64,000 nt of DNA from Nothopassalora personata (lineage: Eukaryota; Ascomycota; Dothideomycetes; Mycosphaerellales; Mycosphaerellaceae): the NCBI GenBank assembly GCA_033816765.1, contig CM066295.1:3038001-3102000 (forward strand), read 5' to 3'. Made by a program: the position numbers and the translations under genes. Positions 32,280-44,700 of this stretch are shown in pieces. How positions within the stretch are numbered: the first letter of the stretch is position 1; every line of letters starts with the position of its first letter. Below the pieces are notes generated by a model. That model was given only the letters and a program-made list of their open reading frames with translations. It searched no databases and had not been told where the DNA came from.

Positions 32280-32889
32280 TTAGTTAGTAATAGCGTACGG
32301 AGTTCACTTCCCTTAGGTATGTGTTACGCATGCCCTTTAGTTTATTAAGCCGATTCGGTTATCTAGACTTCACTTTATAGGGTGTTCTTACCTTAGTTGG
32401 ACCTTAGTTAGTAGAGTTACATTTACCGGTCCCGGGACCGGTAAATTAGATTACGTGATAGCGTAGCATGCCCCTACCGAATGCTTACCTAGGTAGTCAC
32501 TAGCACTGGTTTTCGGTTATATGTAGGGTTATCGGACCTTTAGTATAACCTTAATAGTACTGCTCTTACTACTTATAAGACCGGTCTCGGCGCTGCTGCC
32601 TTATAACGGTTATAGGGACATACGCTAAGAGGCATACTTAAGCGTAGCTCTCTACCTACTACTTCCTCTCCTTTTCTTTAAACACTAACACTATTACTAG
32701 AGCTACTAACACATCTATCTACTACTACTATATACATTAGACGGTTCTTTAGCCTCTCTCTCTTTACGACCTTAACCTTCTTTAAAGCCCCTACCCTAAC
32801 ACTAAGCTTTTAAAGCTTACTAACACTCTAGAGTAGTACTACGAGATAGCTAGCTCTTACGATCTTACTACTAGCGAATCCTAGTTATT
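32280..32889 (+). other. Element D spacer between gag-pol and second ORF
   Basis: Collinear with E 38149-38749. It contains a perfect 26-bp family-3 palindrome at 32421-32446. No gene seen. Confidence 0.7.
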
Positions 32890-34455
32890 ATAGCTTTAGC
32901 TAGTCTATCGTTACGCCCGGCTAGCTCGAGTATAGCGCTTACTAGTACTATTACTAGGCTTACCCGCCTACCTTAGACCTTATTCGAGTCCCTTCGCCTA
33001 CCGGATAACGTTAAGCATGTCCTTACTAACACGAACACGCCGAAGTCCGCCGCTAATGTTATGTTCCGAGAGCTTAGTCCTTAGAAGCGGGTTAAGGTAT
33101 TAAAGGACTTCTATAAGGGCTTCGAGAAGGTATTCGAAGACTACTCCGTCTAGGTTAACCTGTTTTTTGAGGAAGTTAAGAACGGTATAGGTAAGAGCTA
33201 CTAGGATAAATTCCTTAGTAATAAGAAGCTCGATGTCTTGTTTCCTATCGTCGGTAAGATTCGTAAGACCGGTTTAGAGATTCGTAACCGAGAGAAGACT
33301 CTTCGAGCTACGCTTACCCGCTACTAGCTATAGTAGATAGACAATAAGATTCTTAATCGACGCGTTATCTCCGAGCTTTGTAGTACTAACAGCGGGCGCC
33401 GCTAGTTTATAGCCTTTATTAATAAGTACCTAGACTATAGTAGGGCTATTAGTAGAATTTAGAGGGTATTAATCTAGCGTATAAGGATCGGCCGTAAGGG
33501 CATAGATCGTAAGCAAATTCTAGAGCCTAGTAATCTTACCCGGTGCGATAGGGAGGCTAAAGCACGTAGTATTAATCTGCAGTCGGCTAAGAGTAGGGAG
33601 ATCATTAGAAGACACCGCCTAGCCGTCTATAAGGATAGCCTTCTATGCTTCATAGAGGGTACTATTACTAAGAAGTCCGCGTCCCTAGAGGACAGTATAG
33701 ATTAACCTAGACTATCTAGCTAGTAATAGCCTTAGCTACGTTAGCTACCGGGTAGTAAAGGCAAAGGACGTATAAAGAGTACTACGCTAACTCTACTAGC
33801 CTCTACCTAGCCTACAGTCCTATCGAGAGGCGGTCGTAAGTCGAGTCGACTTAAGTAGCTCCGTATAGGCGAGAGTATAGGTAAGGGCATAACTACGCCT
33901 ACTTAATCCTCGCCTAACCGAACGCTAGACGGCGCTCCTATACGCGAAGGCAGTCCGCTAGGTATACCGGTTAGTACCCTACGATCTACTCCGGCCCTAA
34001 CTAAGAATAGCAATCCGATACTTACTATGTTACCTTCGGCTATAATTAGGGATGTATTAGTCTTTAAGGATTAGATCCTATAAGAAGACGAGGCCCTCCG
34101 GATTAAGCGCGCTAACTGCACCTATAATAAGCGGTACTATAGTATTAAGTTTAGAAACTCGATTAATGTAGATAGTATTAACTAGCTACCTAAGTACCGG
34201 ATAGCGGGCCTTAAGATGCTCGAATATGCTATCTCGGACGTTCTTAAGAGGGATAGTAAGGTTAGTGCTATAATGTACGATTAGCATGTTCGAGATTTCT
34301 ACTATAAGGCCCTCTACTTCGTTACGAATCCCGGTATTACCGCTAATACCCTATGTAAGCGCGCGCTTAAGGTCTAAGACTAGCTCTTTAAAGGCAAGAG
34401 TTTTTTAGCTATTAAGGTAAAGAATGGGTCGTAGTTTCGCCCTAATAAGCGTAGT

Positions 34456-34833
34456 AATGTCTACCAACCACCCTATGTAGGCCTGTCCGAGTTGTGGTGG
34501 TATGGAGCGGTGCTTGCGTAAGCAGGGGTATTTGCCGGTCCTGGGACCGGGAAATCAGGTCACGTGACGAGCAGCGCAGTAGCCAGATAAAACAAGAGGA
34601 TTGGCGGACCCTAAACCCCTATACCCTCTACTCGAGAGGTATGAATTGAATTGTTGCCTTGATGCTACGCTTACAATGCTCAACTGCGCAATATATATCC
34701 CAATAGCCATACCAGGTCCTGCTGGCTTGCCCAAATGTCCAATCAAACCTAAATGAAAAAGGGGCAAGTTGGACCCAAGGGACCCCTTCCCAAACCCAAA
34801 CCCAAGGTCAACACAACCCATTAGTCGTCAATA
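34456..34833 (-). repeat. Element E 3' LTR
   Basis: 378 bp, same as 45648-46025 by eye. In sense orientation the ends read TATTGACGAC and AGACATT, not TG...CA. The palindrome copy is at 34530-34555. An 88-codon minus frame here (34555-34821) recurs in the other LTR and is not considered a gene. Confidence 0.93.
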
Positions 34834-35244
34834 TATCCTCCCCCATTACGAACCTGTCCTCAGGTTCCAAAGCAGTAAGCCCGGGCATTATAGGTAGCTC
34901 AATTAGTCGCTGCAAGCTGAAGTGGTCTAGTAGCAGCACAGCAGCTCACCCTACCATTCAGCTTGACATACAAGATGTCAGGCAATCCGTGATGGTGACG
35001 TCAATAATCCGCGACTCGCGCCCGTCGCACTGCGTGGCCAGAAAGTGAGTCAAGGGAAGATAAGTGACCATAAGAAACAAGTAAGATCTAAGGACCAGAA
35101 GCACCCGTACCCGAAGCATCAACCAGAATCAGAACCGGAAACATAACCAGAACCAGAACCAGAATCAGAACCAGAAACCCATAGGCTACAGCTGTAGCCG
35201 GAAATCAACCAGAAACCAGGAGCCCATAAACCCGCACCAACCAC
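34834..35244 (-). promoter_or_regulatory. Element E polypurine tract and hexamer repeats
   Basis: On the minus strand TAATGGGGGAGGATA (about 34834-34850) abuts the 3' LTR and suits a polypurine tract. At 35110-35190 the plus strand carries about a dozen CCAGAA/TCAGAA hexamers. No ORF. Confidence 0.65.
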
Positions 35245-38148
35245 TCAGTTCCACTCATTCTCACACAACTCCTTTGTCCAGACCCACTCGTTGTCGTGGC
35301 CAACACCAATCTCACTAGACGCGTCCCCAAGTGGCTGGTTGGTGAAGTTCCCATGGTAGTTGCGGAAGAAGCTCTCATCACGCCCTTCGCTTGTGAAGCA
35401 CATCTGCTCGAGAGCAGTGACCAAGCTGAGCTGCTTGTCCATCAATTTCACAGCTCGGACGCGCCATTCATGCATCTTCTTGTGGAAGAGCTCCGAGTCT
35501 GGGCGGACCGCAGCATCAAGCCACCTTCTAGCATCAAGGATGACTTCGTTGTCGTTCCAGGACTTCAAACCCGCTAGGGCATCGGACAGGGGGCTGATGC
35601 CACTGAGGTGTACGGCCGCAGGGAAAGGATGGCCAGGTACTGGGCGTCGATACTCAAACCCTGCAGCGCTCTCACTTGGCGTCTTGAAGTCACGATGGAG
35701 GTCCATCACCTGGTGCATGCTCCAGCTTCTCTGGAGTTCAAGATAGTCATCGTCGCGGATCGCGATAAAGCAAGGGTCAATCTGACGCAGCGTCTTCTTG
35801 TGTGCGGCCTGCCTCATTGGAACGCCTGCAGTGGTCACCCGCATTTGCCCAGCGCTCAGGTCCTCTCTGAACCAGCTGATGCTGTTCTTGCTTAGGTAAT
35901 TCTGAACCCCAACCGAGAAGAAACGCTTGAATCGGCCGTCTTCTATGCAGTCGTTGTTCTGGCACCACTGGATGAACTCTGCAGCATTCCCTTGCTTATG
36001 AAAACCGTGTAAAAACTCCGGCCCACTGGTGCCCTCTGAGTCAAGAGAGTACAGCATGTTGAGCCGGTTGCTGGTCCAGTAGTTTTCAATTTCGAGGTTC
36101 AAGTCGACCCCAGCATGCTGCACCATGGTGTTCGCATCACCCCCCTGATGAGCCCTGTCAAAGCTGAAAATCGTAGGCCTGGGGAAGGAGATGAACCGAG
36201 TGCAGTGTTGAGGGTGCAGCGCCACTTGCAAGAGCCACAGCCCGGGGTCTTGTCGTATGATCTGTTGGCTCAGAGAATACCACATGTTCTGGCAGACGCC
36301 GCCGTTGCTGACCTTGTTCAATTCTCGCAGGTGCCATCGGTACACGTCGAATTCTCGACTCATCATCTCTCTGACTGTTTTAACCCGCGGCGCTAGTTCA
36401 GCGTCATTGTACCAGTACAGCATGTTGCCATTGATGTAGGTACCGGTGCTATCGAGATCGGCTTGGTCAGCTTCATCAATGCCAAATTTGTCGAGGATCT
36501 GATTGTAGTTGGCATGCGTGACGATGCCACTCGTGGTGCCGGCTTTGCCTCGAGCACGGAGGCAGCCAAGCGGGTTGACAGTCTTCTGACCACGCTTGTC
36601 AGGGCGAAACCACGACCCATTCTCCACCTTGATAGCTGAAAAACTCTTGCCTTCAAAGGGCCAGTCTTGGACCTTGAGCGCGCGCTCACACAGGGTATTG
36701 GTGGTGATACCGGGATTCGTGACGAAGTGGAGGGCCTTGTGGCAGAAATCTCGGACATGCTGATCGCACATCACAGCGCTAACCTTGCCATCCCTCTCAA
36801 GAACCTGCGAGACCGCATATTCGAGCATCTCAAGGCCCGCCATCCGGTGCTCAGGTAGCCAGTCAATGCCATCCACATCAATCGAGTTTCTGAACTTGAT
36901 GCCACAGTACCGCTCATTGCAGGTGCAGTTGGCGCGCTTGATCCGGAGGGCCTCGTCTTCCTGCAGGATCTGATCCTTGAAGACTGATACATCCCTGATC
37001 ACAGCCGAAGGTGACATGGTGAGTATCGGATTGCCATTCTCAGTCAGGGCCGGAGTGGATCGTGGGGTGCCAACCGGTGTACCCAGCGGACTGCCTTCGC
37101 GTATGGGTGCGCCGTCCAGCGTTCGGTTAGGCGAGGATCGAGCAGGCGCAGTCATGCCCTCACCTATGCTCTCGCTCATGCGGAGCTGCTCAAGTCGACT
37201 CGACTTGCGACCGCCTCTCGATGGGACTGCAGGCTGGGTAGAGGCTGGTGGAGTTGGCGTGGTAGTCTTTGCACGTCCTTTGCCTTTGCCACCCGGTGGT
37301 GGCTGAGTCTGTTGCTGGCCAGATGGTCCAGGTTGACCTGTGCTGTCCCCTGGGGACGCGGACTTCTCAGTGATAGTACCCTCCATGAAGTATGGAAGGC
37401 CATCCTCATAGACGGCTAGGCGGTGTCTTCTGATGATCTCCCTGCTCTCAGCCGACTGCGGATCAATGCTGCGTGCTTCAGCCTCCCTGTCGCACCGGGT
37501 AAGATCACCAGGCTCCAGAATTCGCTTGCGATCTATGCCCTTGCGGCCGATCCTCATACGCCATATCAATGCCCTCTGAATTCTGCCAACAGCCTTGCTG
37601 TAGTCTGGGTACTTGTTGATGAAGGCCGTGAACTGGCGGCGCCCACTGTCAGTGCTGCAAAGCTCGGAGATGACGCGTCGATCAAGAATCTTGTTGTCCA
37701 TCTGCTGTGGCCAGTGGCGGGTAAGCGTGGCGCGAAGAGTCCTCTCTCGGTTACGAATCTCTGAACCGGTCTTGCGAATCTTGCCGACGATGGGAAACAA
37801 GACATCGAGCTTCCTGTTACCAAGGAATTCATCCTGGTAGGTCTTGCCCATGCCGCTCTCAACTTCCTCGAAAAACAGGTCAACCCAGACGGAGCAGTCT
37901 TCGAACACCTTCTCGAAGCCCTTGCAGAAGTCCTTCAACACCTCAACCCGCTTCTGAGGACTGAGCTCTCGGAACATGACATTAGCGGCGGACTTCGGCG
38001 TGTTCGTGTTGGCAAGGACATGCTTGACGTTGTCCGGCAAGCGAAGGGACTCGAACAAGGTCTGAGGTGGGCGGGTGAGCCCAGTAACAGTGCTAGTGAG
38101 CGCTGTGCTCGAGCCAGCCGGGCGTGACGATGGACCAGCTGAAGCCAT
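35245..38148 (-). CDS. Family-3 second ORF, 967-residue protein of unknown function
   Basis: Single open frame, ATG 38148 to stop 35245, 600 nt downstream of gag-pol on the same strand. Residues 1-250 are mostly charged and helical. About 255-390 are low-complexity, rich in P, S, G and T. About 400-480 hold a cysteine/histidine cluster (C408, C410, C415, C461, C470) that could bind metal. Residues 600-915 look like one folded domain, with QHAGVDLN giving H678 and D682, H783, and a PFPAAVHLSGISPLSDAL segment. This recalls uncharacterised fungal proteins with a possible cupin/2-oxoglutarate-oxygenase-like H-x-D pattern; that is recollection, not a search. No signal peptide or membrane segment is obvious, so it is not an envelope protein. 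D carries a RIP-degraded copy. Confidence 0.85.
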   Translation of the reverse strand: MASAGPSSRPAGSSTALTSTVTGLTRPPQTLFESLRLPDNVKHVLANTNTPKSAANVMFRELSPQKRVEVLKDFCKGFEKVFEDCSVWVDLFFEEVESGMGKTYQDEFLGNRKLDVLFPIVGKIRKTGSEIRNRERTLRATLTRHWPQQMDNKILDRRVISELCSTDSGRRQFTAFINKYPDYSKAVGRIQRALIWRMRIGRKGIDRKRILEPGDLTRCDREAEARSIDPQSAESREIIRRHRLAVYEDGLPYFMEGTITEKSASPGDSTGQPGPSGQQQTQPPPGGKGKGRAKTTTPTPPASTQPAVPSRGGRKSSRLEQLRMSESIGEGMTAPARSSPNRTLDGAPIREGSPLGTPVGTPRSTPALTENGNPILTMSPSAVIRDVSVFKDQILQEDEALRIKRANCTCNERYCGIKFRNSIDVDGIDWLPEHRMAGLEMLEYAVSQVLERDGKVSAVMCDQHVRDFCHKALHFVTNPGITTNTLCERALKVQDWPFEGKSFSAIKVENGSWFRPDKRGQKTVNPLGCLRARGKAGTTSGIVTHANYNQILDKFGIDEADQADLDSTGTYINGNMLYWYNDAELAPRVKTVREMMSREFDVYRWHLRELNKVSNGGVCQNMWYSLSQQIIRQDPGLWLLQVALHPQHCTRFISFPRPTIFSFDRAHQGGDANTMVQHAGVDLNLEIENYWTSNRLNMLYSLDSEGTSGPEFLHGFHKQGNAAEFIQWCQNNDCIEDGRFKRFFSVGVQNYLSKNSISWFREDLSAGQMRVTTAGVPMRQAAHKKTLRQIDPCFIAIRDDDYLELQRSWSMHQVMDLHRDFKTPSESAAGFEYRRPVPGHPFPAAVHLSGISPLSDALAGLKSWNDNEVILDARRWLDAAVRPDSELFHKKMHEWRVRAVKLMDKQLSLVTALEQMCFTSEGRDESFFRNYHGNFTNQPLGDASSEIGVGHDNEWVWTKELCENEWN

Positions 38149-38749
38149 GATAACTAGGATTCACTATCAGTGAGATCGTAAGAGCTGGCTATCTCGTGGT
38201 GCCACTCTGGAGTGTTGGTAAGCTTTGAAAGCTTGGTATCGGGGTGGGCTTTGAAGGTCAAGGTCGTGAAGAGAGAGAGGCCAGAGAACCGTCTGATGTG
38301 TGGTGGTAGGTGGATGTGTTGGTGGTTCTGGTGATGGTGCTAGTGTTTGAAGAAAAAGAGAGGAAGTAGCAGGCAGAGAGCTGCGCTTAAGGATGCCTCT
38401 CAGCGTATGTCCCTGTGACCGTTGCAAGGCAGCAGCGCCGAGACCGGTCTCATAAGTGGCAAGAGCAGTGCCATTGAGATCACACTGAAGGTCCGATGGC
38501 CCTGCATGTGACCGAAAACCAGTGCTGGTGACCACCTAGGTGAGCATTCGGCAGGGGGCATGCCACGCTGTCACGTGATCCGATTTACCGGTCCCGGGAC
38601 CGGTAAATGTGACTCTACTAACTGAGGTCCAACCAAGGCAAGAACACCCCATGAAGTGAAGTCCAGATAACCGAATCGGCTTAACAAACTGAAGGGCATG
38701 CGCAACACATGCCTGAGGGAAGTGAACTCCGTACGCCATTGCCAACTGA
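38149..38749 (-). other. Element E spacer between gag-pol and second ORF
   Basis: About 600 bp with no supported gene. It holds the perfect 26-bp palindrome at 38583-38608. It may contain a promoter or splice acceptor for the second ORF, but I see no clear box. Confidence 0.6.
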
Positions 38750-41700
38750 TTAGTTCTCAGCCTCGATCCTGCTGAACTGTGAAATTTCGGCTGCAGAAAG
38801 GTCATGAGGCCTGATCCATAGCTTCTTGGATTCCGGTTCAGGATACGATCCCCTTTCGTCAACTCCTACAGGTAGCACGTCTTCGTCGGCGATGGGCTCG
38901 ATCTCGTTCGAATCACTGCTGTCTTCGCTATCAGCGACTTCTCCCTCCCCCATTACGAGATCGATCCCATCGTCCAGGCCTGGTACTCCTATGTTATCCG
39001 GGCGAAGCTCTGGAACTAGCTTAAGGTTTTCTCGTGCCTGAACTCCCTTCATTGGCGTGCCATCAAGTTCCTCAAGAATATAGGTACCAAATTTCCTGGA
39101 GACACTGGACACCCGATATGGACCTTGCCATCGGTAACCGATCTTGCGTGAGAAGTCATCCTTATATGGCTTGTCGAACCTCATGACAAGGTCGCCCTTC
39201 TGGAAACCAACAAAGTCAACATTTCGGTGAGAATCGAAGTAGTCCTTGCTAAGTTCTCTTAGTCGCTTCCTTCGAGCATGCAGCTCTTCCAAACTAAGGT
39301 CTCGAGCCTGGAGTTGACGCGCACGTATGGCAAGCAGGTCCTCAGTCGTTCTCACCGATCCCCATTGATAATTCGCCCACGTCGGGTACTCAACCTCAAT
39401 TGGCAGAATCGTGCGATGGCCATACAGGACCTGAGCCGGCGTCATTCCAGTAGTACGACAGGTCGTGGTCCTATCAGCCCATAACACAGCGGGTACCCAT
39501 TGCTCCCATCCGCGGTATGTGTTCCTTGTAAGCTTTGCTAACGCTGCAAGAATCGGACGGTGCCCAACCTCGACCGGAGCATTAGACTGCGGATGGTACG
39601 GTGATATTCGGATCCTTCGAACACCAAGTCCTACGAGCAACCGCTCAACCTCAGCCGCATGAACCGTAGCGTTATCAAGCACAATTTCAGCACAGCAGCC
39701 GTGCCTACAGAAGACATCTTCGTATAGAAACTTGGCAACTGTCTTCGAGCTGGGAGGTGCCCTTGTCACTCTAGCCTCGATCCAGTTGCTGAGTGCTTCG
39801 CGCGCAACTAGGAGGTATCCATTTTTGTGCACCTGGACGGGGTCCGAGTACCACTTCTCACCAATGACCTGAGGGCTCGATGAGTGAAGCTCACCAGCGC
39901 GCTGGTTGCCTTCGCGAAACCTACAAGGAGCACAACTTCGAACCCACGCAGAGACATCGGCGAAGCACCCGTCCCAGTAATACCGATCGGAAATAAGGTT
40001 GTACACGACCTCAGCGCTGCGATGACCGTGTCTTTCATGGCATTCTATGACGATCTCCTTCTGAGCCTCATCATCGTCAATCACAAGTTGCAACGGTGCT
40101 CCTCGGCGCTTCTGGAAGAACAGCAATTGGTCTCGGACAAAGAAGTTGACGCTCTTCTTCACCAGCCGCCGGTACTCAGCACGGGTAACACCATCGGGCC
40201 GGGTCCTGGTTTCTATAACCTGAGCAAGCTGCTGAGAGCCCTCAGAATATTGGTCCCCGAGATGTCGTGTTTTCTGGATTTCAACTGGATAGGTGTCGAC
40301 CGGCTCCGGGTACCTGAACAGCTTATCATCAATCATCTGGTCGACTTCGTCTTCGTCAGCTTTCCTGGGTTCTTGAGGTGTAGAGGGCCTTCGAGACAGG
40401 GCATCTGGGCCAGTGTGTCTAGTCCCCGCAACGTGCTTTACCTCGAACGTGAACAACCTGATCCATGCGACCCACCGGGCCATTGCCGAGTTTGGCAGGT
40501 CCGAAGCCGGCCGGTTAAGCTGCCATACAAGTGTCTTGGCATCAACCTCAAGGACAAAATCAACGCCAGTGATATATCTCTGGATCTTCTTAAGCCCCTT
40601 AAGGACCCCAAGGCATTCCCGCTTCCCAGCATCATATCTGGATTCTGACGCGCTCCAGATTCCACTCTCATACCGCACCGGGTGACGCCGTCGGGTACTG
40701 TCCATTGATTCTTGAGAAACGATACATCCCCATCCAGTGCCGCTAGCATCAACTGAGACAAAGATGGACCCAGCACCAGGTGAGTAGCAGAGGGTAACTA
40801 AGGCTGGAGACTGCACAAGGTACCTAGCAACCTCTTCTTTTGAGAACTGCTCATTTTCTGTCCAGGTGAACTCGGCGTCCTTCTTCAGCAGTTTGTACAT
40901 TGGTCGAGCGATGATAACGAACCAGGGAATCCATATCCGGAAGTACACACACAGCCCCACATAGGTGCGGACCTCCTTGATACAGGTAGGCGTAGGCCAA
41001 TCCAGGATCTTGGCCACAACCTTTGGGTCAGGATAGCGACCATCCGGGCCAGTAACGTACCCAACAATCTTGAGCTTTTCGTATAACCATTGGGATTTGC
41101 CTCCAGCAACTACCGCACCAGCTCTTTCCAGGTCAGCAAGAACCAGATCCAGGGAAACGATGTGCTCAACGACCCATTTTCTCAACCCAGGCTCTAGTTC
41201 GGCATTCCCATAGTCCTCAGTTGGTCCCTTAATACCGATGTCATCGAGAAACGGCTTCGCTCGATGCGAGATATGATCAAGCAGAATCTTTGTTACCGCA
41301 CGCACGAACTGAGCAACTGAATTGGTAGCTCCTTGAGGCAGAGTCGTGTTGCGTACTAGGCCAAGAGGGGTCATGAAGGCTGTTAAGTCCCGGCAGGACT
41401 CATCCAAAGTGATCTGATCATAACCTGAGAACAGGTCCACAAGTGAAGCGACTCGGCACCCGGCAAAATCCTCTGAGAAGCTATCCGTGTCCGGTGGAAT
41501 GTTAGCATCGCGCATAGTAACCTCATTCAGGAGCACAGCTGAGTTGATCAACCGATATGGCACATCGCTTCCAGAGGCATCAACCTTCTTTGCGACCAGG
41601 AACCAGCTGTTGGAATATGCCCCTTGTGAGTATTCTAGGATGTTATTCTTGATCCGGGCTCTAATCATGCGCTCAACAATTGCCCTAAGACTTGGGTGCA

Positions 41701-44700
41701 ACCGGATAGGGCGTGCCTGCCATGGCCTATGAGGGACCGTGTTGATCTTCTGAGGTGGCACGACGTCGTGCCTGATTTGCCTCATGTGACTGAAATCCCA
41801 AGCGAGGACTGCCTCCCGGTTGTAGAGCATCTCATCGAATAAGGCCCTTTCCATTGGCAATAGCTTGATGCCAACCTTGATTGAGGTAAGTCGTTCTGGA
41901 GTGATCCGGCTACCTCGCTCAATACTTGAGAATTTCTTAGTCAAGTACTTCCCATCAAACGGACCTTGTCCTTCAGGCATCTTGGATTCCAGGTACAGTG
42001 CCCTGCGCTTCCATTCCATATCTCCCTCAACTCGTGATTCTGGGCGTTCGTGAACGCTCGCGTCCACTGGCTTTTTCTTGTCCGCCTTACGCTTGTACAT
42101 CGTGAAGACCTGCGGCATCCTAATGTTAGCTATATGTAGGCCTGCTTGTTGCTTCCGTGCCTGAGCATTCAATGCAGATTGTCTCAGGATCTCGGAGGGC
42201 CAGTCCCCTTGAACTGAATAAACGTTAGCAATAGAATCTCCCTCAAACGCGCCTGTTCCAATTTCTGCAACTCGTTCCTTTGCTCCAGCAGTCCTAAGCA
42301 ATCCCAATAAGTGAGCTGAATGGTTGCTAGGCGTTAGAGCCTTGCCGGGTTCCTGCAGATGCGTCGTGTCGTGGTCGTATCCGTTTTCCTCACTATAGCT
42401 ATTTACCGGTCCCGGGACCGGCAAATCAAAGTCCGAGGTTTCCCCGAGATAGTGCGAGAACCTCACTGATTTTGTCAAACCCGGCTTTAGCAAATCGGTG
42501 GGTTGAGCGCCGTAACCCACCATTCCATTTCCCGACGCTTTCAATAGTTCCTGAAGGGTTTTGCACCTGTCCGAGCCAACTAGGGCAGTAAACATGACAC
42601 TTTCACCTTTGCGGCTGGCAATAGTCCCCTCCCATGAACCATCATCGCAGTTACGGGCAGTGAGCCGCACCTTGCGGGCCCACGGACGTCCTAGGATTGT
42701 TGGCGAGTTTGGATCCGAGGAGATGAACATGTCCACTTGGCAGTGAACCCCAAATACCCAAACATCCAAATTGCCCACAACACCTTTGAACTGGGCCCGC
42801 CCTCCAGCACCTCGAAAGGCAAGCTGAGCACTCGACATTACTGGTAACCCAAACCTATGAGCGTTCCTCTGGCCGATGATATTCACCTCGGAACCCTCAT
42901 CAATTAGGCACCTGATCTGGTTCTTGTTCGTCCCAAATTCCGCTACTACCCAAGGACTAGGGACCATAGCAAAGTTGTCAAGGACACTAGAGAGCCCGAT
43001 CTTCTCAACATCCTCATATAGCTCAGCAGCAGGGACCGCACCCTTGGAGCAAAGCATGGTTGAATACACTCCGACATACTGGGCCTGACCATCTTCGCGG
43101 AAGACCTCCTCATTATACTCAGGTTCATCTTCACAGGTGACCACTTGTCCAGTGCGAACCTCAGGGTCCTTTCCTGCAAGACGTCGCACTGTAGCGAGCT
43201 TCTCCTGAAGAGCGGGGGTGTTAGCAACGCGACCGAAGAGGGCAGCCTCGAACCAGCGACCATATCGAAACCAATCTTGGGCGTTCACATTGGGAAACGT
43301 TGTCTGGAGGATCTGATCAATCCAGTAGATGATACCCTCTTCCTTTGTAACCGGGCCATCACCAGCTGAACCATACTGTCGGACGTAGTTGTCAATCCTC
43401 ATAGTCTTGGCATTCTGCATACGCTTCCTTTGTGCGAAGGGGGCGTTCACGGGACCAACAGGCATATCCTTAGGCAGTCCTTTGTTAGCATCGTTCCCTG
43501 GTCTGTTCACTTGGGCATCACTTCCCCTTCCTAGGGTTACCCCGGATTCAGCTGATGACTGAGTTTCGCTCATTTGAGCACTGACTTCGTCAATCATTTC
43601 AACCTCCTGCTGGTCAATCTCAGCTTGCCGGATCTCCTGTTCCAATTGCAGGCGAACTTTCTCAGCAGCCTCAGCTCGGGCTCGCAGATCCTGGGCTGAG
43701 GACCGGGTCCTCGGGTACGGATTCTTCAGAATACCTACGGGTGCCTTCCCTTTCACTTTGTCAGACTGCACAGGATAGGCAGATACCTCGTCAAGCTCGC
43801 CCAAGTCGGTTGCCTGCTCCGCTTCACTTTCTCCGAATGAGACCCAATATGTCCCAGCAGCCTTCTCCTTTTGGCCAGACCGCGCGTCCTGAGGGCCATA
43901 CTCCATTAAATGCCTGAAGTTAGGAGGGGGCTTAGAATGATCAGGAGGCGTGACCTTAGTCACCCCAGCGTAGTCCCTACCCATCCATTGCTTACGCAGT
44001 GCGGGAATCTCATACTGGTTGTCAAACTCGATCGGTCCATAATGTTCTTCGAGCAGAGGGAGCATGCAGAGCAGTTTCGGTTTGCTGTAGTCCCTCCGAA
44101 AGTTGAACTTGGCGGGACGTGGATCGCCTTCTTTCCCTAGATACCACCAGTTGTTCGGGGCGAGGTATACGTAGCCCCGGGATATTAAGGACCTCATCGC
44201 CCCACAATTGCTGGCCTGGTGCTTCGAACTGCCACAGTTGTAGCAACAACCATCCATCGCTTTGGACTGTTCGCGATTTTGCGATGGGGGACGCTGCATT
44301 GCGTAAACCTGCAGTTCAGTGTCTGGGTCGTGCCTCTCTGGTTGCATAGAGCGTTGATTCTCGCTCGGGTAGAAGGCACCCGCGTCCGCGACGCGACCGC
44401 GCTGGTATGCACGTATGCTCATTTCAGCTACCTTCTGGATTAGGTCATCATCAACAACAGTCCTGGAGGTGGCCTTCTTAAGCGTGTCAATCTCAGGCTT
44501 GAGGCGCGGCATTTGCTTCACGACTGAGCGGTGCAGCTGAGGCAAAGCAAGAGGGAAATCTGTATGCACAGCTTTCCATCCCTCCTCACCATCTGCGATG
44601 CTAGCAGCTTCATCGAGAATCCTCTGAAAGTCCCTGAACTTCTCAGGTTGCTTTGGGTGAAGCCCGCAAGCCTTGTAGACCGCTTTCGCGATTGCCTCTG

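Noticed and set aside
7200..34450. Bacterial or giant-virus origin for the large ORFs
   Set aside because: Fungal introns in flanking genes, RIP and LTR/target duplications identify ordinary fungal retroelements.
34555..34821. 88-codon minus-strand ORF, repeated exactly at 45747-46013
   Set aside because: It is internal to the E LTRs; repetition only reflects the LTR pair.
38167..38535. 122-codon minus ORF in the E spacer
   Set aside because: No motif and not readable in the D copy of the spacer; could be chance.
39884..40648. 254-codon plus-strand ORF opposite family-3 pol
   Set aside because: Shadow of the intact gag-pol frame; its composition mirrors the antisense of conserved RNase H/integrase codons and no start or motif supports it.
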